Source: an uncultured Bacteroidota bacterium (GTDB taxonomy: Bacteria; Bacteroidota; Bacteroidia; Flavobacteriales; Flavobacteriaceae). From it: DNA of 50,327 nucleotides. Positions 35,973 through 45,441 of the stretch are shown piece by piece (within the stretch, counting starts at the first letter, position 1; each line of letters starts with the position of its first letter). The translations under genes were made by a program, and so were the position numbers. The notes beneath the pieces were generated by a model. That model ran no database searches. It was given only the letters and a program-made list of their open reading frames with translations, and was not told the DNA's origin. Where the stretch lies: positions 1-50,327 of the forward strand of contig CACAZM010000012.1 in NCBI GenBank assembly GCA_902536935.1. Direction: 5' to 3'.

Positions 35973-38840
35973 ATGATTTGTTGTAAGCGAATACTGCTAA
36001 CTATCTTAGCGACAAACCTACTATTTGCTCAGCCAAAGCAGATTTGGGTTGATAGCACCTATCAATCGCTTACCCTTGACCAAAAGATTGGACAATTGTT
36101 TATGCCTATGGTTTTCTCACAAGGGGATCAAAGACACTATCAACAAATTTCTGAAGACCTAAGAAAGTATCATCTAGGCGGGATTATTTTTTCAAAAGGA
36201 ACAATCGCAGAACAGGTACGACTTACCAATTTATTTCAAAACCAAAGTAAAGTACCTTTACTAATCGCTATGGATGCGGAGTGGGGGATGGCAATGCGAC
36301 TCAGGGATGCAAAACCCTTCCCATATCAAATGACATTGGGAGCCATTCAAAACGATAGCTTGCTTTATGAGATGGGTTACGCCATGGCGAATCGCCAGCG
36401 ACGACTTGGTGTACACCTTAATTTTGCTCCTGCAGTAGATATCAATACCAATGCAAAAAATCCTGTGATCGGGTTGCGTTCTTTGGGATCAGATCCAGAA
36501 CTGGTCACAAAAAAGGCAGGAATGCTTTTACGCGGTATGCAAGATGGAAAGTTGATGACAAGCATCAAACATTTCCCTGGCCATGGTGATACCTCAACAG
36601 ATTCTCATCACACCTTGCCCGTAGTTTCTCACAGTATCAATCGTTTAAATCAAGTTGAACTTTATCCATTTAAGACCCTTATAGATGAAGGAGTTTTTTC
36701 AGTTATGGTTGGTCATCTGGAGGTGCCTACACTTGAAAAAGTTAAAGGCAGACCATCATCTCTTTCATCTTCTATTGTGTCAGACCTTCTTAAAAAGGAA
36801 TTTGGATTCACCGGCTTAGTTGTTACCGATGCCCTGAATATGAAAGGTGTTTCTAACTATATCGGAAACGAGTCCGCTTCGCTCGGATCTTTTTTAGCTG
36901 GAGCGGACTTATTGTTAATTCCAGACGATTTGTCGTTGGCTTTTGCGGATATTCGAAATGCATTATTGTCGGGAACCATTTCTGAGGAAAGATTGGCTCA
37001 CTCTGTCAAAAAAATTCTTTCTGCAAAATATGAAGCGAAACTGCATGAATCAAAAATGGTAAATCCAGACGCTTTGCAAGTTGATCTACAGACATCAGAA
37101 TTCATTGCATTACGGCACCAGTTGGCAGAGGCGTCCTTGACTGTGATTCGCAATGAAGACAAGTTGTTGCCCATCCAAAATCTCGAGGATTCGCAAATTG
37201 CTTATGTATCAATCGGGGATGATACTGGCGAGTTTTTTTTTGATCGTCTTCAGCATTACGCTTCTGTTGATGAACAAACTCTTACAGAAATCTTATCAAC
37301 AAAAAATGACTACTCCCATGTAATTGTAGGCCTGCATCAACCTGATCATTCCCCATTTGTCAAGCATAAGTTAGGCAAAGATGTAATCGCAAAACTCAAT
37401 TTGCTTTGCCAGAAATTTAATGTCATTTTAGTGACTTTTGCTAACCCATACAGTGTTTCAAAACTTCCACTTGAGAAATGTAAATCCATTGTGCTTGCTT
37501 ACCAAAATGATCGAATTTTTCAATCTAAAGCTGCCCAGTTGGTTTTTGGAGGAATAGGAGCGAATGCTAATCTTCCTGTTCCTGTCGGACACTACCCACA
37601 AGGAAGTGGAATTGACATTGCACCCCTAGACCGTTTGTCTTATGGTCACCCCAAGCAAGTAGGCATGGACAATAAGGTATTGGAGAAAATTGATTTAATG
37701 GCAACAAAAGCCATTTCCGATTCCATTGCACCTGGAATACAAATTCTAGTTGCTAAGTCGGGTAAGGTTATTTATCATAAGTCGTTTGGTTATATGCGGT
37801 ATGCAAAACTTACGCCTATCCAATGGTTTCACCGCTATGATTTGGCTTCATTGACAAAAATACTGGCGTCAGTTCCTTTAGCGATGCTGGAACACGAAAG
37901 AGATTCTCTTTTTCTGCTTACGCCAATTTCCAAATTGCTCGGTGGTTATGAAAAATCAAATAAAGCGGATATGAATTTTCAGGCCTTATTTTCACATCAT
38001 GCTGGAATCCAGCCATGGTTACCTTTTTATAAAAAAACCTTGAGTAAAAAAACAAATCGTCCACAAAAAAAACTCTATCGCACAAAGCAAAAACGAAAAC
38101 ACACAGTCCAAGTTTCTGAAGATTTATTTCTTCGTACAACATATCTAGATCAAATTAAGGATGAGATTCTTGACAGCCCGTTACTGGACTCTTTATATTA
38201 CAAATACAGCGATTTACCTTTCTACATATTTAAAGAATATGTGGAAAGTCGTTACAATCAGAGAATGGACCAGCTAGTAGAAGATGAATTCTACGCGCCA
38301 CTCGGTGCTTATCATTTGGGTTATTTGCCTTTACAAAAAGTTGATATTAATCTAGTAGCTCCATCTGAAATTGATGATTATTATCGTAATTCCGAAGTTC
38401 AAGGCTTTGTCCATGATATGGGTGCAGCCATGCAAAATGGTGTTGGAGGTCATGCCGGCTTGTTTAGCAACGCTAATGATGTTGCTAAGATGATGCAAAT
38501 GTTTATGCAGGGCGGTTCATATGGAGGACGTAGTTTTTTTTCTCCCTATACAGTTAGTCATTTTAACAATCGATACTACAAAAGTGAAAACAATCGTCGT
38601 GGCATTGGCTTTGACAAACAGCAGTTTGAAGATCCTGGCCCAACCTGCTTGTGTGCATCCGATCAGAGTTTTGGTCATTCGGGCTTTACAGGAACTTTTG
38701 CTTGGGCAGACCCAGTGTCAGAGTTGGTTTACGTATTTTTATCAAACCGTACTTATCCCACAATGGAAAATATGAAAATGATTGATACAAACCTCCGATC
38801 TGAAATTCAACGTGTAATTTATAAAGCAATCATTCAGTAG
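35973..38840 (+). CDS. NagZ-like beta-N-acetylglucosaminidase (GH3) fused to a class C beta-lactamase-like domain
   Basis: The 955-residue secreted protein has a signal peptide (MICCKRILLTILATNLLFAQ). The GH3 domain spans about 25-350, with KHFPGHGDT at 199-207 (the His general acid/base loop of NagZ enzymes) and nucleophile Asp286 in VTDALNMKG. An intermediate GH3 C-domain-like region follows (about 375-550). A serine hydrolase domain covers about 560-950, with S626-x-x-K629 in DLASLTKIL, GGHAGLFSN and FGHSGFTGTF. GH3 removes GlcNAc from muropeptides; the second half may cleave peptides or esters. The fusion is known in Bacteroidota. It fits peptidoglycan recycling alongside the amidase upstream. 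Confidence 0.92.
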   Translation: MICCKRILLTILATNLLFAQPKQIWVDSTYQSLTLDQKIGQLFMPMVFSQGDQRHYQQISEDLRKYHLGGIIFSKGTIAEQVRLTNLFQNQSKVPLLIAMDAEWGMAMRLRDAKPFPYQMTLGAIQNDSLLYEMGYAMANRQRRLGVHLNFAPAVDINTNAKNPVIGLRSLGSDPELVTKKAGMLLRGMQDGKLMTSIKHFPGHGDTSTDSHHTLPVVSHSINRLNQVELYPFKTLIDEGVFSVMVGHLEVPTLEKVKGRPSSLSSSIVSDLLKKEFGFTGLVVTDALNMKGVSNYIGNESASLGSFLAGADLLLIPDDLSLAFADIRNALLSGTISEERLAHSVKKILSAKYEAKLHESKMVNPDALQVDLQTSEFIALRHQLAEASLTVIRNEDKLLPIQNLEDSQIAYVSIGDDTGEFFFDRLQHYASVDEQTLTEILSTKNDYSHVIVGLHQPDHSPFVKHKLGKDVIAKLNLLCQKFNVILVTFANPYSVSKLPLEKCKSIVLAYQNDRIFQSKAAQLVFGGIGANANLPVPVGHYPQGSGIDIAPLDRLSYGHPKQVGMDNKVLEKIDLMATKAISDSIAPGIQILVAKSGKVIYHKSFGYMRYAKLTPIQWFHRYDLASLTKILASVPLAMLEHERDSLFLLTPISKLLGGYEKSNKADMNFQALFSHHAGIQPWLPFYKKTLSKKTNRPQKKLYRTKQKRKHTVQVSEDLFLRTTYLDQIKDEILDSPLLDSLYYKYSDLPFYIFKEYVESRYNQRMDQLVEDEFYAPLGAYHLGYLPLQKVDINLVAPSEIDDYYRNSEVQGFVHDMGAAMQNGVGGHAGLFSNANDVAKMMQMFMQGGSYGGRSFFSPYTVSHFNNRYYKSENNRRGIGFDKQQFEDPGPTCLCASDQSFGHSGFTGTFAWADPVSELVYVFLSNRTYPTMENMKMIDTNLRSEIQRVIYKAIIQ

Positions 38841-38842
38841 CT

Positions 38843-39964
38843 ATGCGAATAGGGATTGTTTGTTATCCAACCTTTGGTGGAAGTGGGGTGGTCGCAACCG
38901 AACTCGGAGTTGAACTTTCCAAAAAAGGCCATAACGTTCATTTTTTGACTTATAAAAAACCTGTTCGTCTTGATACCAGTTTGAATAATATTCATTTTCA
39001 TGAAGTTCATGTACCGGATTATCCATTGTTTCACTATCGGCCTTACGAGTTGGCACTGTCTAGCGCCTTGGTTGATATGGTTAAGCTTCATAAAATAGAC
39101 CTGCTACATGTTCATTATGCCATCCCTCATGCCTATGCTGCCTATATGGCAAAACAGATGTTAGCTGAATATAATATTGAAATTCCAATTGTAACAACAC
39201 TTCATGGTTCCGACATTACCTTGGTTGGCAGCCATCCGTTTTATAAGCCCGCTGTTACATTTAGTATTAATCAGTCCGACATTGTAACCAGTGTATCAAA
39301 CAGTCTGCGCGCCGATACTTTAGATATTTTTAAGATTAAAAAGAACATTCAGGTTGTACCCAATTTTATTGATATTGATAAATATGAGACATTACGGACT
39401 AATTGTTCTAGAGATCAACAGGCGAAACCAAATGAGCGTTTGGTTACACATGTTAGCAATTTTAGACCTGTCAAACGTGTTCATGATGTGCTTTCTGTCT
39501 TTGCAAAAATCTCAAAAGAAGTACAATCCCGTCTGATTATGGTGGGTGATGGACCCGAAAGGTCGTCGGCGGAAGAATACACAAAAGAACTTGGACTAAC
39601 TGACATTGTGGATTTTGTTGGAAAATCCAATGATGTATATCGAATTTTGTGCACTTCTGATTTATTTCTTTTACCTTCACAAAGAGAGAGTTTTGGGCTC
39701 GCCGCTTTGGAAGCTATGGCAGCCAGAACTCCTGTTGTTGCAACCAATGAGGGGGGTATTCCAGAGGTTGTGGAGCATGAAATTTCTGGATATTTAGTTA
39801 AGCATGGAGATGTGGATACAATGGCTGCATATTCAATAGAGCTACTGACTAATGAGGCACTACTTCGACAATTCAAGAAGGAAGCCTTTGCCAGAGCCAA
39901 GTTGTTTGACATCAAAAAAATTATACCTTTATATTTCGATATTTACCAAAAAGCAATTCGATAG
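38843..39964 (+). CDS. bshA: N-acetyl-alpha-D-glucosaminyl L-malate synthase BshA (bacillithiol synthesis)
   Basis: BshA joins UDP-GlcNAc and L-malate, the first step to bacillithiol, a low-molecular-weight thiol. The 373-residue GT4 enzyme begins MRIGIVCYPTFGGSGVVATELG, contains HVHYAIPHAYAAYMA, TTLHGSDITLVG and the N-terminal malate-binding region, and ends with the nucleotide-sugar motif LPSQRESFGLAALEAMA and EGGIPEVVEH. Length is canonical. It starts 2 bp after the GH3 gene and ends the plus-strand run. BshB and BshC are not in the window. Confidence 0.94.
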   Translation: MRIGIVCYPTFGGSGVVATELGVELSKKGHNVHFLTYKKPVRLDTSLNNIHFHEVHVPDYPLFHYRPYELALSSALVDMVKLHKIDLLHVHYAIPHAYAAYMAKQMLAEYNIEIPIVTTLHGSDITLVGSHPFYKPAVTFSINQSDIVTSVSNSLRADTLDIFKIKKNIQVVPNFIDIDKYETLRTNCSRDQQAKPNERLVTHVSNFRPVKRVHDVLSVFAKISKEVQSRLIMVGDGPERSSAEEYTKELGLTDIVDFVGKSNDVYRILCTSDLFLLPSQRESFGLAALEAMAARTPVVATNEGGIPEVVEHEISGYLVKHGDVDTMAAYSIELLTNEALLRQFKKEAFARAKLFDIKKIIPLYFDIYQKAIR

Positions 39965-39966
39965 AG

Positions 39967-40878
39967 TTATGAGTGCTTGTTGATTTGCTCACGAAACGTA
40001 CTTTCAAAAATTTTGTCGGCATTTCCAGTTTCAAAACCCTCTCTTCGCTGTGAGTTTGTCAGTTTTTCTTTGGGTAGCTTTGCATATTTCGGAAGAGGCA
40101 AACGTTCGGCAAATTCTACATAACTCCCTGCAATTTCAGCAGTCTCTCCGTCCGCAAAAGTTGCTTGTATACTTTGTGCAACTGTACTACTTTGGCGTAA
40201 CAAGCGATCGTGACTAATTTTTATTTCACCGCCTGCATCATTGAGTTTTACCCCAATTGATTTTAAAAATTTATTGAAAAATTTCAATTCATCATAGGGT
40301 ACAGGTAGCTCGTGCACACTGATGGTGTAATGATTCAAATAATAGCGATTATACAGAACCCATGCACCATACTCAGACTCTGTTAATAGAGCGTTGTAAT
40401 CGGCTAATCGTGGTAATTCCCATAGTGCATTATGAAGAAAAGAAACCACATCATCAACATTGTCAAGGTCAACTTGATTGAGCGGATTCTCTTGAATATT
40501 GTTTGTGTAATGATCAATGATTAGTTGTGCTTGTTTTGAAAGAGATTCCACTCTCAACTCACTAATAAAGACACGTGGATAGCTATAATTTGGCGGTTTG
40601 TACCAATAGGCATCTAATTTCTTTTTTGGAAAAAAATAGTGGTCTTGTTTGGTATATCCATGATGAAGGAAGATTTGTTCAAATGAAGAAATGCCTAGAT
40701 TGGGAATTCCCAATGTCCGAAAAGCAATGTGGTCATTGATAATATCTTCTTGCTTTGTAATCAAACCTAGATTTTCCATTGCCGAACTTACGGCTTTTAC
40801 ATCGGGTACGCGATTTGCATACGGAACAAATAATCCATTTAAAATACGACTAAGAGGCTTGTCATCTGAAAAATTCAT
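39967..40878 (-). CDS. DUF1338 protein, probable 2-oxoadipate dioxygenase/decarboxylase (HglS-like)
   Basis: The 303-residue protein contains the DUF1338 VOC-fold signatures: NDHIAFRTLG (first metal His), YWYKPPNYSYPRVFISELRV, and HYTISVHELP with the second His. Characterised DUF1338 enzymes use Fe(II) and O2 to convert 2-oxoadipate to D-2-hydroxyglutarate in lysine breakdown. Its start overlaps the stop of the saccharopine dehydrogenase-like gene by 4 bp (ATGA-type), giving a lysine-catabolism pair. The reaction is inferred from family and context. Relatives are usually longer (about 450 residues for HglS), but short bacterial forms occur. Confidence 0.85.
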   Translation of the reverse strand: MNFSDDKPLSRILNGLFVPYANRVPDVKAVSSAMENLGLITKQEDIINDHIAFRTLGIPNLGISSFEQIFLHHGYTKQDHYFFPKKKLDAYWYKPPNYSYPRVFISELRVESLSKQAQLIIDHYTNNIQENPLNQVDLDNVDDVVSFLHNALWELPRLADYNALLTESEYGAWVLYNRYYLNHYTISVHELPVPYDELKFFNKFLKSIGVKLNDAGGEIKISHDRLLRQSSTVAQSIQATFADGETAEIAGSYVEFAERLPLPKYAKLPKEKLTNSQRREGFETGNADKIFESTFREQINKHS

Positions 40879-41948
40879 GATTTACTTTTTGGTTGCAATA
40901 AAGATCCATTTGAGGTCGCATAAAAATTAGTTAACGAAATCATTTCCTGTTTGATAAACCCATTTTTCGCCAGGCTTTGTGAAGCAACCATTTCAACGAC
41001 TGCTGCCAGAGATGCTGCGGTTGTCCAGGATATAGCTCGCCAAACTTTTCCATAAATTTCGATAGGAAAATAGGTCTGAAAAAACTCTTTTCTATGCATT
41101 TCACCATCTATTTTCCCTTCAACAACAGCATAGACATGAACGAGATCCTCCTCGACTGGGGGTTTGGCATTTGTCAAGATTTTTTCGAGCTCTTTCAAAT
41201 CTTCTTTCATGACCATTTCATACATCAAAAAACGCATGAGTTTTCCATGCCCGGGGTATCGAATAGTTTTGTAATTTAGGGTGTCTACCTTTCCCTCATA
41301 GGTCGAGCACATGGTCCCAAGACCTCCAGAAGTTGTGAAGGCTTCATATTCTTGACCTTCGATGTTCATATATTCAAAGCCCTCTAGTGAAGGTACATTT
41401 TTTCGAGTGCCATTATGGATTGATTCTGCGTCATTGAGGTACTCGTTAATCACTCCTGTTGGCGACCACGTAAAAGAATATGCGAGTTGACCATTTGGAT
41501 ATCGAGGCAAAGCACCCACTCGTAACTCTATGTCTCTAAGCTCATCAAATTGACGCGCTAGATCACCACCAACGATGCCAATAAATCCGGGGGCTAAACC
41601 ACATTGTGGTGCCAAAACTGATATTGAATTATTTGAAAGCGATTCTATGTGTCGCATGGTGTTTACATCTTCCGTCAAATCGAAATAATGAACACCTTTT
41701 CGGTGTGCGATTTCGGCAATATGTTTATTCAAAAAATATGGTAGAGCAGAAACCACTGCATCAACATTCTTTAGTGCATGTTTAATATTATCGATCTTTC
41801 CGATATCAAGTGTTTTGTGATCAAATGGCAATTCTATTTCATAGTAGGGTGGATTTATATCATAACCTATTACAGAGAACTGATCACTCAACAATATCCC
41901 CACCAAAGTGCCCACTTTACCAAGTCCAAAGACAGCAATTTTGTTCAT
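40875..41948 (-). CDS. Saccharopine dehydrogenase-like oxidoreductase
   Basis: The 357-residue protein has an N-terminal Rossmann fold (KIAVFGLGKVGTLVGILLS, ALKNVDAVVSALPYFLNKHIAEIAHRKGVHYFDLTED). Its catalytic domain has LAPQCGLAPGFIGIVGGDLA, GALPRYPNGQLAYSFTWSP and EAFTTSGGLGTM, typical of the glutamate-forming saccharopine dehydrogenase group. It would oxidise saccharopine to 2-aminoadipate semialdehyde and glutamate. I chose ATG 41948 because the Rossmann fold starts there; a start at 41987 adds only a poor N-terminus. It is translationally coupled to the DUF1338 gene. A lysine-ketoglutarate reductase is not in the window. Confidence 0.87.
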   Translation of the reverse strand: MNKIAVFGLGKVGTLVGILLSDQFSVIGYDINPPYYEIELPFDHKTLDIGKIDNIKHALKNVDAVVSALPYFLNKHIAEIAHRKGVHYFDLTEDVNTMRHIESLSNNSISVLAPQCGLAPGFIGIVGGDLARQFDELRDIELRVGALPRYPNGQLAYSFTWSPTGVINEYLNDAESIHNGTRKNVPSLEGFEYMNIEGQEYEAFTTSGGLGTMCSTYEGKVDTLNYKTIRYPGHGKLMRFLMYEMVMKEDLKELEKILTNAKPPVEEDLVHVYAVVEGKIDGEMHRKEFFQTYFPIEIYGKVWRAISWTTAASLAAVVEMVASQSLAKNGFIKQEMISLTNFYATSNGSLLQPKSKS

Positions 41949-41999
41949 TTTATAACAATTATTATTAATAAAGTTATAAAAAAACAATTTAGGTTAATG

Positions 42000-43529
42000 C
42001 TATTGTTTATAAAATTTCAAAACCTCGTTTCCACTTAGATGGCGAATTTTAATCAGATAATATCCTTTTTGTAAATGATCTGTTGAAATAGGGTAAACCT
42101 TTGATGAGTTTAAAGTCGCATTTCCATCGCCGTATCGTCTGCCATTTAGGTCATAAATTTGATAGTAAAAACTGGATACCTTTTTGGGAACACCTATTTT
42201 GAAAACATCTATCACAGGGTTTGGGAATAAAATCCATCTATTTGTGTCGTTGTCTGACCGAAGTAGTTCAAATTGGTCAAACTGTCGACCAAGGACTGAC
42301 TCTGATTTGCCATCATTGGCGTTTAGCCACTGATCAATGACTGTTGCATATATCGATCGATAATCAAATTCTGATTCGAGGTTGTCTTCCCATCTCACTC
42401 CTTTAGGGATCACAGGGTTTTCTCCCATGATTTCTGTATTAACTCTGTTGCCAAATATAAATAGAGGTGCAGCTGTACCATGATCTGTTCCTCTAGATCC
42501 ATTGGAGACAATTGTTCGTCCAAATTCAGAGAACGTCATACACAAAACATCTTCGCTTTTGCCGACTTCATCTAGGTTTTGAAAAAACTTTAAAACATTA
42601 TCATTGAGTTCTTTTAATAAGTATGCATGCTCTCCTTTGGTGTGGTCCGATTGATCGACTTGGGTGTCATGTGTGTCAAACCCACCCAGCGTCACCATGT
42701 ATATTCTAGTGTTTAAACCACCCAAAATAAGACGAGTCATGATATCAAACTGCTCTCCAAAATCAGTCTCTTCGTAGTTATGTGCAAGCGAAGACTTTTC
42801 ATAGGCAGATTTGACTGTGCTCGCATACTCATTGGACTGATGTTTTACAAGATCGATGTATCGCAATTTTACACCCACATTATTTTCAGGGTATGCTGCA
42901 TTTGGGTTGAAAAGAATGTCCTCGTGAAAACCATCAGGGTTTGTTGTTAAATAACTTGTAAATGACTGGTTCCCAGTAAAGAGTATCGACGAACCGCCAC
43001 CACCTAATTCGATTGATAATGGATCTGGGTAGTTTTGGTTTGGGTAGGCTGTTGGCCAGTCTGGATGTTCGGATTCGATAAACCGACCAATCCATCCCGA
43101 GTTTAAAAATTCATCAGAATCTGATGCGCTTTGCCAAATATCCAACGATCGAAAATGAGAAAAATCAGGTTGCTCGTAACCTACATTTTGTATTATTTTA
43201 AGACGTTGTTCATCGTATAGACTTTTAAACCCTGACAGTTCGGGGTGTAGTCCCAAAGAAGCATTTCCAAGATCGATAATAGACTCGTGTGGCAGCATCA
43301 CATGTGGTCTTGCTTGGTGAAGCTCACTGATTTGATTGAGTGGAATAACAGTGTTGAGTCCATCATTTCCTCCATCCAATTTGATGAGGACCAATATCCG
43401 ACCAGGTTCGTTTGTATTTGACAGAAAAGATCCGGATTGCTGCGCCAGTGCTTGATGCAACAAGTTTGGCAACACGATTGGTGCTGCTGCTGCATGACTG
43501 AGTTTATGTAAAAATGACCTTCTCTTCAT
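42000..43529 (-). CDS. DUF1501 protein with Tat-type signal and C-terminal T9SS sorting domain
   Basis: The 509-residue protein starts MKRRSFLHKLSHAAAAPIVLP, with a twin-arginine motif (RRSFLHK) and an AQA-like cleavage site. The main domain (about 40-410) has DUF1501 signatures: LVLIKLDGGNDGLNTVIPL, GLHPELSGFKSLYDEQRLKIIQNVGY, VTLGGFDTHDTQ, MTFSEFGRTIVSNGSRGTDHG. DUF1501 belongs to the alkaline phosphatase/sulfatase-like superfamily. The last 80 residues (ILFPNPVIDVFKIGV ... KGYYLIKIRHLSG) form a T9SS type A sorting domain. It lies 3 bp after the DUF1800 gene, its standard partner. The substrate is unknown. Confidence 0.93.
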   Translation of the reverse strand: MKRRSFLHKLSHAAAAPIVLPNLLHQALAQQSGSFLSNTNEPGRILVLIKLDGGNDGLNTVIPLNQISELHQARPHVMLPHESIIDLGNASLGLHPELSGFKSLYDEQRLKIIQNVGYEQPDFSHFRSLDIWQSASDSDEFLNSGWIGRFIESEHPDWPTAYPNQNYPDPLSIELGGGGSSILFTGNQSFTSYLTTNPDGFHEDILFNPNAAYPENNVGVKLRYIDLVKHQSNEYASTVKSAYEKSSLAHNYEETDFGEQFDIMTRLILGGLNTRIYMVTLGGFDTHDTQVDQSDHTKGEHAYLLKELNDNVLKFFQNLDEVGKSEDVLCMTFSEFGRTIVSNGSRGTDHGTAAPLFIFGNRVNTEIMGENPVIPKGVRWEDNLESEFDYRSIYATVIDQWLNANDGKSESVLGRQFDQFELLRSDNDTNRWILFPNPVIDVFKIGVPKKVSSFYYQIYDLNGRRYGDGNATLNSSKVYPISTDHLQKGYYLIKIRHLSGNEVLKFYKQ

Positions 43530-43532
43530 AAC

Positions 43533-45374
43533 CTAGTGTATGTGATAAACTGAGAGTTCAAAAAATTTAAATAACACATTATCAAACCGCCATTGAATCG
43601 AATTTATATTTTCTTTAGATGGATCATCCAAAAAGTTGTTGATATACTCTTCCCAGTGCATTTCGTTAATATTGCCAAGTAGCTCATTTTTTAGCATTTC
43701 ATATGTAGAGCTTTCAACTGGGGCTCCACAAAGACGTTCATTGAACTCATTAAAAAAATCTTCAAAATTGGCAGGATTTTGATATGTATTCAAATAGTTG
43801 TGCAAGTTGTACTTCAAGTTCACTCCTTGATCTTCGTAGCTATAAAGCCAAAGCCCCCACCGAAACCAATGAGCAGCTTGTTTTCTCGATTTAATCGTCG
43901 ATGAGTTGATCCAAAACATATCATAAACAGGCTCTTGGTAAAACGCAGGCCAACCAGAAACATTAGGTGGCGTAAAGAGTTGCATCCCTTGTTTATAATT
44001 GTTCCAATGCAAGTTTTGCCCAAAAAGGTTGTATGTAAGCGTCGTTTGGTCCATCTCTTGTTCTGTAAAAGCAGGGTGATAGGGATTAAACTGTTCATAT
44101 TGCACTTCATTGCCATCCCAGTATGTACGATAACCAGAAGTAATTTCGAGTTCTTTCAGCATACCCATGTTATAATCAAGTGGAGATTTGATTATGCTAT
44201 TTGGTATTGCCGAATCGAAGAAGTGTTCGCTACCAAGCAGTACTCGCAAAACGGCGATGAGAGAGTGATTATTATCTCTAAATACTTGCGCAAGAGGTGC
44301 TATGATTTGGGATTCAATTTCAGGTGTTAGCACAGGATAAACAAAAAATTGATAGAGTCGTCTACACAAATAAATACATGATTCTTCTGTATTGAATAGT
44401 ATATCAACAACCTCTTGTAACTCTTGCTGACCATCGTCACCAGATTTCCCCCTGATCGTATGATTGTTATAAAATGATGAAAATTCCTTGTCGCCTGTAT
44501 CATGGTTAAGGTCATCGAAAAAAACGTGCGGGTCTGTACCTTCACTAAAAACCAATTTATCGTAATCATAAGTCCAGCCTACAAGTGCCCTTGCAATTTC
44601 GCGAACATCTTTTTCAGTAAATTTAGCAAAAGGTCTTTTCCCAACAGTAAATAACTCTTGGACTTCACGCGCATAATTTTCATCAGGTGTATCCTTTTGG
44701 CTCAAGGCGAGGTTGAGAAAATCAAGCATTGAGGGATCGAGGGTAACATCATAAATAAAATCTTTGTAACTACTAAAACAGGATTCAAATAGAAGTTTGA
44801 TGTATAAAAATGCAGCCTTGTGTCCCAATTCAAAACAGCGAGTAGGCACCAAATTATGAAGAAAAACAAAAAGCTTCCAGTGGACAGAGGTATTTTGTTT
44901 GTATATGCGTTTATTGATCCATGAGATGATCGCAGTGTAACGTTCATGTCCAAATTGCTCCAATTCCTCCGATTCATTATCAGCATAAGCTCGATTAATG
45001 AATGGCTCGCCCGGTGGCACATCATCTGAGGTATATAAGTCTTTATAATCTGAGGCTGTTAACTGATGATAATAATTGTTTACTGGCTCATCAAAAAGCT
45101 CAGGAGTCAAAATGAGCTCAAGAGACTGTTGTAAATTTAAGTTTTCTACATCATTCAGGTGCCTTTTGCACAAACCAACCATGGTTCTGTTGAGCAAGTG
45201 TTTTTGTTGCTCAAACCCAAAATTACCTGTGTAGGGCGCAAGGCTGTAGTTGACAACAGCTTGTATGCTTGCTTTCTTAACTCTTACAATTTCATCAATA
45301 TTCAACTTTTTTTGACTGTAAAAGTCAGCAACCAAATCAATGGGTGTTTTTTGATTTTGTTTTTTTTTGCTCAT
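43533..45374 (-). CDS. DUF1800 family protein
   Basis: The 613-residue protein has DUF1800 features: HLLNRTMVGL near residue 55, LTASDYKDLY, SWINKRIYKQNTSVHWKLFVFLHNLVPT, YAREVQELFTVG, DVREIARALVGWTYDY and FTPPNVSGWPAF. DUF1800 genes nearly always pair with DUF1501; their role is unproven. This copy lacks an obvious signal peptide: its N-terminus is MSKKKQNQKTPIDLVADFYSQ, so export is unclear. It is the first gene of the pair; its upstream 67 bp are shared with the divergent TonB receptor gene. No minus-strand TAnnTTTG was found there. Confidence 0.9.
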   Translation of the reverse strand: MSKKKQNQKTPIDLVADFYSQKKLNIDEIVRVKKASIQAVVNYSLAPYTGNFGFEQQKHLLNRTMVGLCKRHLNDVENLNLQQSLELILTPELFDEPVNNYYHQLTASDYKDLYTSDDVPPGEPFINRAYADNESEELEQFGHERYTAIISWINKRIYKQNTSVHWKLFVFLHNLVPTRCFELGHKAAFLYIKLLFESCFSSYKDFIYDVTLDPSMLDFLNLALSQKDTPDENYAREVQELFTVGKRPFAKFTEKDVREIARALVGWTYDYDKLVFSEGTDPHVFFDDLNHDTGDKEFSSFYNNHTIRGKSGDDGQQELQEVVDILFNTEESCIYLCRRLYQFFVYPVLTPEIESQIIAPLAQVFRDNNHSLIAVLRVLLGSEHFFDSAIPNSIIKSPLDYNMGMLKELEITSGYRTYWDGNEVQYEQFNPYHPAFTEQEMDQTTLTYNLFGQNLHWNNYKQGMQLFTPPNVSGWPAFYQEPVYDMFWINSSTIKSRKQAAHWFRWGLWLYSYEDQGVNLKYNLHNYLNTYQNPANFEDFFNEFNERLCGAPVESSTYEMLKNELLGNINEMHWEEYINNFLDDPSKENINSIQWRFDNVLFKFFELSVYHIH

Positions 45375-45407
45375 TTTATATTAACGAATTTATAATTTTT
45401 TTATAAA

Positions 45408-45415
45408 TACATTTG
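45408..45415 (+). promoter_or_regulatory. Candidate -7 element (TACATTTG) of the metal-type TonB receptor gene
   Basis: TACATTTG fits TAnnTTTG and ends 26 bases before the ATG at 45442, supporting that start. Confidence 0.5.
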
Positions 45416-45441
45416 AAGATAGTATCTTGCATTACAGCATT

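Noticed and set aside
39481-39915. 144-codon minus-strand frame inside bshA
   Set aside because: It is antisense to the conserved GT4 C-terminal domain; Ser/Thr-rich composition is typical of a shadow frame.
43935-44330. 131-codon plus-strand frame inside the DUF1800 gene
   Set aside because: It is antisense to a conserved coding region and has no promoter or signal.
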